From Candidatus Acidiferrales bacterium (GTDB lineage Bacteria > Acidobacteriota > Terriglobia > Acidiferrales > UBA7541), in assembly GCA_955651735.1 (NCBI GenBank), contig CATPAM010000524.1, positions 1-6,764 on the forward strand: a DNA stretch of 6,764 bases. Reading direction: 5' to 3'. The translations under genes were made by a program, and so were the position numbers. The notes under the pieces are model-generated. The model saw only the letters and a program-made list of their open reading frames with translations. It did not search any database and was not told the origin of the DNA. Positions 1-4,699 of the stretch are shown piece by piece. The first letter of the stretch is position 1, and every line of letters starts with the position of its first letter.

Positions 1-77
1 ATGGACGAAATGCCAAGGCTTCAAAGCGGACCTGAGAAATTCGGACGTCCGGCATTATAGGGGGGCCTCGGGAAACG

Positions 78-151
78 CAGCCTTGGTGGAATTGTGACCC
101 CGCCTCGCAGACCGAAAGGGCGAGAACGGTAACCCTCCACCTTCAAGGCTG
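78..151. repeat. Long imperfect inverted repeat (possible structured RNA or terminator-like stem)
   Basis: The left arm CAGCCTTGGTGGA (78-90) pairs with the right arm made of TCCACC (136-141) and AAGGCTG (145-151). This gives 13 base pairs interrupted only by a 3-nt bulge (142-144). The enclosed 45 nt contain a second possible stem, CTCGC (104-108) with GCGAG (120-124), around a purine-rich loop. The pairing is read directly from the bases. No U-tract follows, so a simple intrinsic terminator is not supported. I checked it against tRNA, common riboswitch and RNase P motifs from memory and found no match. The strand is unknown. Confidence 0.4.
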
Positions 152-160
152 GCGCGCCCG

Positions 161-204
161 AGCTCTATCCCAACCCAGAGGAAACGGGGAGAAACAGATA
201 GGCT
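161..204. repeat. Second imperfect inverted repeat beside the first
   Basis: AGC-T-CTATC (161-169) pairs with GATAG-GCT (197-204), giving eight base pairs with a single bulged T at 164. The loop is purine-rich with two GAAAC runs. It lies only 9 nt from the end of the preceding long stem, so the two could belong to one folded RNA. An 8-bp stem can arise by chance, so this is weak on its own. Confidence 0.3.
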
Positions 205-404
205 GAACCTCCGGAGTATGGCGCTTGCCCTCGACCCAACCAGCGGTACGCCCGCCCTTCTCAAACACTCTTTTTCGGCTCGATCTTACGATTCACCAAT
301 CTCGACGATATGAGGAGACGCATCGTCAGCATTCCTTCAAGGCGATAAACGCTCGTTGCAGCCAGAGGCTGAGATTATCTTGGAGCATCTAGGGCTAATT
401 TGGT

Positions 405-418
405 TTGACACGTTTCAA
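405..418. promoter_or_regulatory. Putative LacI-family operator overlapping a -35 hexamer
   Basis: TTGACACGTTTCAA is a 14-bp palindrome matched at 12 of 14 positions (TTGA-n-ACGT-n-TCAA), with a central CG step. LacI-family sugar repressors typically bind this type of site. Its left half is also a perfect TTGACA -35 hexamer (405-410). A site there would let a bound repressor block polymerase. The downstream -10 candidate is poor (GTTAAC at 428-433 with a 17-nt spacer), so the promoter is less certain than the palindrome. The site lies 50 bp before the GH2 start, a normal place for a catabolic-operon operator. No regulator gene is in the window. Confidence 0.5.
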
Positions 419-454
419 GAGTATTTGGTTAACTCCCAGATTACGTTGATCGAG

Positions 455-460
455 AAAGGA
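455..460 (+). promoter_or_regulatory. Ribosome binding site for the GH2 gene
   Basis: AAAGGA lies 8 nt before the GTG at 469. It supports that GTG as the start, which also places the twin-arginine motif at the very N-terminus, as expected for a Tat substrate. Confidence 0.65.
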
Positions 461-468
461 ACCTTGCC

Positions 469-2574
469 GTGCATTCTCGTCGAAAATTTCTGACTCAGGC
501 CGGAGTTATGGCTGCGTGCACAATGAGCACGCCTGCTCTCGCGGCGGCTGAGAAAGCAGCGGACTTTCCCGCGCCGGAGACGGTGAGCCTGTGCGGCGAA
601 TGGTGGTTTCGGACTGATCCTGGAAGTGTTGGTCAGGAGCAGCGTTGGTACCGGACCGATGAACTCATCAGTGCCTGGCACAAAGTGCGCGTGCCTCACA
701 CCTGGCAAGTTGACCCCACTTTTATTGACTATCGCGGTGTCGCCTGGTATCAGAGAACCTTCGTCGCTCCGAGTGAATGGCAAAACTCTGCGGTGCGGAT
801 CGAATTTGAGGCCGTATTCCACACATCCGCAATCTGGGTAAATGGGGAACTGGCAGGAGAGCATGTACGCAAGGGTTACACGGCGTTCGTGCTCGATATC
901 ACTCGTCTGCTCCGCTGGGGAAGTTCCAACACCATCGCTGTGCGCGTTGATAGTGCGTTCAATAACAGCATGGTGCCTAGGGGACGTTCCAGTGATTGGG
1001 CGCATGACGGAGGCATCTATCGGCCGGTGCAACTGCTCATTACGCCGAAGACTTTTGTGGAGCGCGTTGAGCTCGAAGCTTCTCCCGATCTCGCCAGCGG
1101 AGACGGAAAGCTTACTCTCACAGCGTATCTCCGAAATACGAGTTCGAAGTTGTGGATGGGACGAGCCTTATTTCGAATTGTCGACGATGAGACCGGGCTT
1201 ACAGTGCTGACAAGTCCAGATACTTCAAATCTCACCATTAAGAGCGGCGCAACCCAGACACCAAAATTTGAAGCTATGCTGCCGAAAGCGAAGTTGTGGC
1301 ATTTCGATCATCCGAATCTCTATCGGCTTGTTTTTTCAATCGTAAGCGGACAGGAGGCTCATCAACTCACAGCTACATTCGGGGTCCGGAAACTAGAGAC
1401 TAAGGGCGGCAGATTCTATTTGAACGGCGAGTGCGTGCGGCTGATGGGCGTTGAGCGCATGGCGGGGAGCAATCCGGAATTTGGAATGGCCGAGCCCAGT
1501 GGATGGATCACACACGATCATGACGACTTGAAACATCTGAATTGTATCTTTACGCGCGTTCATTGGCCTCAGGATAAGAGGGTTCTCGACTACTGTGATC
1601 GGCACGGCATTCTGATGCAGACTGAAATTCCGGCTTGGGGCCCAGACACTTTTAACGGCATGGGAGCCGAGCCTGATACCGATATCATGGAAAACGGTTT
1701 GGAACAGTTGAGGGAGATGATCGCGCGCGACCGGAACCACCCCTCGGTGGTGGTCTGGGGCCTTTGCAACGAGATTGGCGGACAAAATCCTCCTGCATAT
1801 CGATTCGTGAAACATATGCTGGAGGAGGCGAAAAGGCTGGATCCTAATCGGCTTTGTTCTTATGCTTCAAACTCCTTGGGCGAAACTCCGGAACGTGACG
1901 CAGCTGGATTGATGGACTTCATCGAAACAAATGAATATTTCGGAAGCTGGGCTCCCGGACCTCCGGTGGCAGTGGCTAAGCATCTGGATGACCTGCACGC
2001 CGCATTCCCCGGCAAGCCCGTTGTTATTTCAGAGTATGGATACTGCGCTTGTACTGAAGACCGTCCGGAAGGCGACGAGCACAGGATCGAAATTCTGCGA
2101 ACCCACGACGCGGCAATCCGCTCAAGGGATTTCGTCGCTGGCGCCATTTTCTTCTGCTACAACGACTATCGCACGCACGTCGGTGATCGCGGTGTGGGCG
2201 CACTGAAGCACCGGGTTCACGGCGTCGTGGATCTTTATGGGGCGCAAAAAGCCTCTTACGAGGTGCTGCGCCGGGAATCGAGTCCGGTCGAATCGTTAAG
2301 CGCGGACAACCACTTGAACGCCTTCCAACTGCAGCTAAAAACCCGTCATGATGTTCCGATGTACACTCTTCGGGGCTATAAGCTCAGGGGAATTTTCTAT
2401 GGCGAAGGCGACATCCCGGTAGAGGAACAAGAGGTAGAATTTCCGGAAATCGTCTCCGGTGGGGATATCACAGTCGATCTGACATTCAGCCAATCCGATG
2501 TACCACTGCATGTAAAATTTGATGTTTTGCGACCTACTGGTTTTTCGGCCTATTCCCGGGATTGGAAACCTTAA
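469..2574 (+). CDS. Tat-exported glycoside hydrolase family 2 enzyme (beta-galactosidase/beta-glucuronidase type)
   Basis: A 701-residue retaining exo-beta-glycosidase of the GH2 superfamily. The N-terminus has a twin-arginine signal (SRRKFL, residues 3-8), a hydrophobic stretch and an ALA cleavage site near residue 25, so it should be exported folded. The sugar-binding jelly roll spans about 38-195 (VPHTWQ 75-80, WYQRTF 93-98, WVNG 123-126, HDGGIYRPV 179-187). An Ig-like sandwich follows to about 310. The TIM barrel begins at FYLNGE (316-321), with HWPQD at 365-369 and TEIPAWG at 385-391. The acid/base is E435 in CNEIGG and the nucleophile is E522 in SEYG, 87 residues apart, close to the spacing in beta-glucuronidase. 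The NxK motif that grips glucuronate carboxylates seems absent: the equivalent segment reads GALKHRVHG (around 578-586). The extra LacZ C-terminal domains are missing. The exact sugar is therefore open (galactoside or another beta-glycoside). A GTG start is chosen for its RBS and Tat signal. It is first in a same-strand cluster behind a likely LacI-type operator. Confidence 0.93.
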   Translation: MHSRRKFLTQAGVMAACTMSTPALAAAEKAADFPAPETVSLCGEWWFRTDPGSVGQEQRWYRTDELISAWHKVRVPHTWQVDPTFIDYRGVAWYQRTFVAPSEWQNSAVRIEFEAVFHTSAIWVNGELAGEHVRKGYTAFVLDITRLLRWGSSNTIAVRVDSAFNNSMVPRGRSSDWAHDGGIYRPVQLLITPKTFVERVELEASPDLASGDGKLTLTAYLRNTSSKLWMGRALFRIVDDETGLTVLTSPDTSNLTIKSGATQTPKFEAMLPKAKLWHFDHPNLYRLVFSIVSGQEAHQLTATFGVRKLETKGGRFYLNGECVRLMGVERMAGSNPEFGMAEPSGWITHDHDDLKHLNCIFTRVHWPQDKRVLDYCDRHGILMQTEIPAWGPDTFNGMGAEPDTDIMENGLEQLREMIARDRNHPSVVVWGLCNEIGGQNPPAYRFVKHMLEEAKRLDPNRLCSYASNSLGETPERDAAGLMDFIETNEYFGSWAPGPPVAVAKHLDDLHAAFPGKPVVISEYGYCACTEDRPEGDEHRIEILRTHDAAIRSRDFVAGAIFFCYNDYRTHVGDRGVGALKHRVHGVVDLYGAQKASYEVLRRESSPVESLSADNHLNAFQLQLKTRHDVPMYTLRGYKLRGIFYGEGDIPVEEQEVEFPEIVSGGDITVDLTFSQSDVPLHVKFDVLRPTGFSAYSRDWKP

Positions 2575-2680
2575 GTCACGTTTGCTCAAATAGCTGCTTG
2601 CGCAACAACGGATTCTTGACAAGAACATGACTTCGACCGGTTCGCAGAAACACCGCACCCGCAGCTTCGGATAGCTGATT
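2575..2680. other. Gap between the GH2 and GH123-like genes
   Basis: This 106-bp spacer has no stem-loop with a U-tract, so no terminator is evident and the next gene could be transcribed from the GH2 promoter. A TTGACA hexamer occurs at 2616-2621, but no TATAAT-like box lies 16-18 nt downstream. An 8-bp palindrome TTGCGCAA lies at 2598-2605. The ribosome binding site for the next gene is weak (CGGA at 2669-2671 and its neighbour, about 9 nt before ATG). Confidence 0.4.
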
Positions 2681-4369
2681 ATGCTGAGATTGCTGGTTTG
2701 GTTTATCTGCTTTTTTTCTCTACCGCTGCATGCTCCGCAACGTGACAACTTCTCAGCCTGGTTCGTTGATTCGCTGGTGAAAGTCTTTCCTGACAGCCCA
2801 GCAGCAACATCAACAGTTGAGCTGGCTCTGGTATCAGCTCGCAATGGCCACATCAGTCTGCAGGTCGCGTTGCGGTCCGAATCACACCGAGTGATACGGG
2901 TGCGCGTCATTGCTCCGCGCTTAGAGAATGCGGCACTTAAGGTCCAGACTTACCGAGTAGGAACCGTAAAGGTGAAATCCCATCCTACCGACACACCCTT
3001 GGACGAAGTGGTGCGTTCGGAAGTGGGTCCCTATCCCGATCCCTTGTTTCCGCTAGAGAAAGAAATCGCCTTGGAGGCATCCCGCACCGAGACATTATGG
3101 GTTTCCGTATTCACGCCGGAGGACGCGCGGCCGGGGATTTATCGCGGCGTGGTCGAGATCGACGCCGGGAAGCAGAAGTTAAAGCTTCCCTTTCGCATAG
3201 AAGTTTTCGCTGCAACCGTGCCGAAAAACCAGAAGCTCTGGGTAACGAGTTGGCTCTGGTTTGAACACGAGCTGATGGCGAAGCACTATCCGCAATTGAA
3301 GTCCGATCCGAATCGCTACTGGAGAGTATTGGAAAACATAGGGCGGACGATGGCGGAGTACAAACAAAATGTTGTGTTTGTTCCAGTGCGGACGCTGGCT
3401 AAAGCGCAACTGGCGGACGGCGCCGTCCAATACGATTTCGGCTTAGTCGACCGCTGGATTGAGATCTTCGACAAAGCCGGTTTGGCGCACATGATCGAGG
3501 GCGGCCACTTGAGCGGACGGCTTGGCGGCGGGTATGACTCGCCGTATGTGATCCCGACGGACCTGGTAGAAAACGGTCAGATTGTGAGTAAGGATCTGCC
3601 TGCAGACGATCCGCGTGCAGAACAGAATCTCCGGGAGTTCTTGCGGCAACTTCGCAATCACTTGAAAGAGAAAGACTGGCTCAGCCGTTATGTCCAGCAC
3701 GTTCACGATGAGCCGCATGGAGCCGAGATGCCTATCTACCGGCACTTTGTCCACATCGTCAGCGAGGAACTGCCGGGAGTGCCGACCCTGGACGCCATAA
3801 GCTTGAGCGAAGATATTTCCGCACAGGAGGAAACCACGATCTGGGTGCCTAAACTCGGCACATTCGATGAACGGCTGGATGCAATCGCAGCGCATACGGC
3901 GCGTGGAGGCCAAAGTTGGTACTACATTTGTCTGGATCCGCGCGGCAAATACCTCAATCGGTTTATCGACTTCCCGACGCTCAAGGTGCGGCTGCTGCCC
4001 TGGTTGAACTATCGGTGTGGGCTTACTGGCTACCTACACTGGGGCGGGAATTTCTGGACGGATCGGCCGTTCGAAAACCTTCAGCCTGATTGGGGTGGAG
4101 GGTTCGTTCTTCCCGCCGGTGATAACGCTATCGTGTACCCCGACCCAGAACACGACGGGGTCTTCATATCTGTGCGTCTCGAAGTGATGCGAGAGGGCAT
4201 CGAGGATTACGAACTGCTAATGGAATCTGCTCGACGGGCTCCAGAACGCACCGACGCACTGGCCCGAACGGTTATGCCTGCATTCACCGATTACATACGC
4301 GATGTGAGTCAGTTCCGAAAGTTCGAGCGCAAGCTGCTTGTGCTGGCGGCGGAGGCGCAGAGGGAATGA
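2681..4369 (+). CDS. DUF4091 / GH123-type putative beta-N-acetylhexosaminidase
   Basis: A 562-residue protein with the architecture of the DUF4091 family, whose characterised members form GH123 (beta-N-acetylgalactosaminidases using substrate-assisted catalysis). The N-terminus is a short hydrophobic Sec-type signal (LRLLVWFICFFSLPL, residues 2-16), although the cleavage site is unclear. A beta-sandwich domain covers about 25-180. It includes the segment EDARPGIYRGVVEI, which is typical of these proteins. The TIM-barrel part follows from about 190. Visible signatures are HVHDEPH with the adjacent acid pair D343-E344 matching the GH123 catalytic Asp-Glu, WYYICLDPRG, LHWGGNFW (W454 to W459), and the C-terminal block SVRLEVMREGIEDYELL starting at S497. 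Length and order match a complete member. GalNAc specificity is only inferred, because most DUF4091 proteins are untested. It starts 106 bp after the GH2 gene on the same strand, so co-transcription is likely. Confidence 0.88.
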   Translation: MLRLLVWFICFFSLPLHAPQRDNFSAWFVDSLVKVFPDSPAATSTVELALVSARNGHISLQVALRSESHRVIRVRVIAPRLENAALKVQTYRVGTVKVKSHPTDTPLDEVVRSEVGPYPDPLFPLEKEIALEASRTETLWVSVFTPEDARPGIYRGVVEIDAGKQKLKLPFRIEVFAATVPKNQKLWVTSWLWFEHELMAKHYPQLKSDPNRYWRVLENIGRTMAEYKQNVVFVPVRTLAKAQLADGAVQYDFGLVDRWIEIFDKAGLAHMIEGGHLSGRLGGGYDSPYVIPTDLVENGQIVSKDLPADDPRAEQNLREFLRQLRNHLKEKDWLSRYVQHVHDEPHGAEMPIYRHFVHIVSEELPGVPTLDAISLSEDISAQEETTIWVPKLGTFDERLDAIAAHTARGGQSWYYICLDPRGKYLNRFIDFPTLKVRLLPWLNYRCGLTGYLHWGGNFWTDRPFENLQPDWGGGFVLPAGDNAIVYPDPEHDGVFISVRLEVMREGIEDYELLMESARRAPERTDALARTVMPAFTDYIRDVSQFRKFERKLLVLAAEAQRE

Positions 4370-4380
4370 TAGGGAATGAT
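4361..4380. repeat. Exact 10-bp tandem duplication over the GH123-like stop codon
   Basis: AGGGAATGAT occurs twice back to back (4361-4370 and 4371-4380). The first copy contains the TGA stop of the GH123-like gene (4367-4369). The second copy lies just before the first recognisable codon of the GH2 relic. A short tandem duplication at this point fits a scar of the event that removed the rest of the second GH2 gene, though slippage alone could also produce it. Confidence 0.85.
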
Positions 4381-4382
4381 AA

Positions 4383-4594
4383 GGTAGCAGATACTTCTAC
4401 TCGGAGAATACAAGAATGCCCAGTCAGGTCAAGACATTCGCTCTCTTAACTGGTCTCCGCGGAGCAGCCTCCATCAGACTGCGACCTCAGCAAAAGTCTC
4501 GATCCAGTGTAAGGAAAAGAAGCCGGTGCGCGTCGCATTCGATGTTCAGCGTCCCACGGGATTTTCGGCTTTCACGAAGATATGGACGCCTTAA
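4383..4594 (+). pseudogene. Frameshifted C-terminal relic of a second GH2 gene
   Basis: The spacer between two intact genes encodes the tail of another GH2 protein. In one frame, 4389-4439 reads RYFYSENTRMPSQVKTF, which aligns with RGIFYGEGDIPVEEQEVEF of the upstream GH2. In a second frame, 4490-4594 reads AKVSIQCKEKKPVRVA, then FDVQRPTGFSAFTKIWTP and TAA. The last block matches FDVLRPTGFSAYSRDWKP and stop of the upstream GH2; over the final 23 residues 14 are identical. Joining the frames at about 4466/4490 restores the same residue count as the intact gene, which implies about 23 extra bases and a frameshift. The signal peptide, sugar-binding domain and catalytic barrel are all missing, so it cannot be functional. 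It is too diverged from the upstream GH2 to be a recent copy. An apparent 95-codon frame starting at the ATG at 4416 runs through this relic out of phase and is not a gene. Confidence 0.78.
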
Positions 4595-4686
4595 GAGCGC
4601 CCGCAAGATCTTAGAAAACCAGATGCGGAACTACTCCTGGAGCTCAGGTGCAGCATCACAGTCCAGGATTTTGGTTAAACAAGCAC
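4595..4686. other. Short spacer after the GH2 relic
   Basis: I see no coding signal, terminator or promoter that I would defend here. It leads into the ribosome binding site of the DUF5107 gene. The DUF5107 frame is closed by a TAA at 4676-4678, so that gene cannot extend further upstream. Confidence 0.4.
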
Positions 4687-4692
4687 AGGAGA
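4687..4692 (+). promoter_or_regulatory. Ribosome binding site deciding the GTG start of the DUF5107 gene
   Basis: AGGAGA lies 7 nt before the GTG at 4700 and is the best Shine-Dalgarno match in the window. The only other nearby in-frame start, the ATG at codon 32 (4793), has no comparable site. Confidence 0.75.
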
Positions 4693-4699
4693 TTGCAGA

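Larger units (their letters stand above)
1..404. other. Left-edge stretch with no recognisable gene
   Basis: No reading frame here gives a protein that I recognise. Two short + strand frames run in from the left edge and stop at 58-60 (TAG) and 95-97 (TGA). Either could be the last codons of an upstream gene, but neither tail is diagnostic. A reverse-strand frame of about 69 codons (55-264) is rich in Arg, Ser, Gly and Pro and looks like a chance opening. What stands out is inverted-repeat structure: a perfect 10-bp palindrome CGGACGTCCG at 42-51, a long imperfect stem joining 78-90 to 136-151, a second joining 161-169 to 197-204, the palindrome CTCCGGAG at 209-216, and a small GCGG/CCGC hairpin at 243-255. 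Positions 265-404 show nothing further that I can name. Confidence 0.5.

Noticed and set aside
78..151. tRNA, riboswitch or RNase P RNA in the left region
   Set aside because: No T-loop or anticodon arm, and no conserved cores of cobalamin, TPP, FMN or RNase P RNAs; the loose resemblance of a CGGTAA...CTCCACC...AAGGC string to RNase P is too short.
55..264. Reverse-strand frame of 69 codons
   Set aside because: Low-complexity Arg/Ser/Gly/Pro composition, no family resemblance, no clear ribosome binding site, and it runs through the inverted repeats; probably a chance opening.
415..1032. Reverse-strand frame of 205 codons opposite the GH2 N-terminus
   Set aside because: It lies fully opposite conserved GH2 sequence and its translation shows no domain; a shadow of the real gene.
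2616..2644. TTGACA hexamer before the GH123-like gene as an internal promoter
   Set aside because: No -10-like sequence lies at the proper distance; a single hexamer match is not enough.
2335..2910. Reverse-strand frame of 191 codons across the GH2/GH123-like gap
   Set aside because: It overlaps the ends of two well-supported genes on the other strand and has no recognisable domain.
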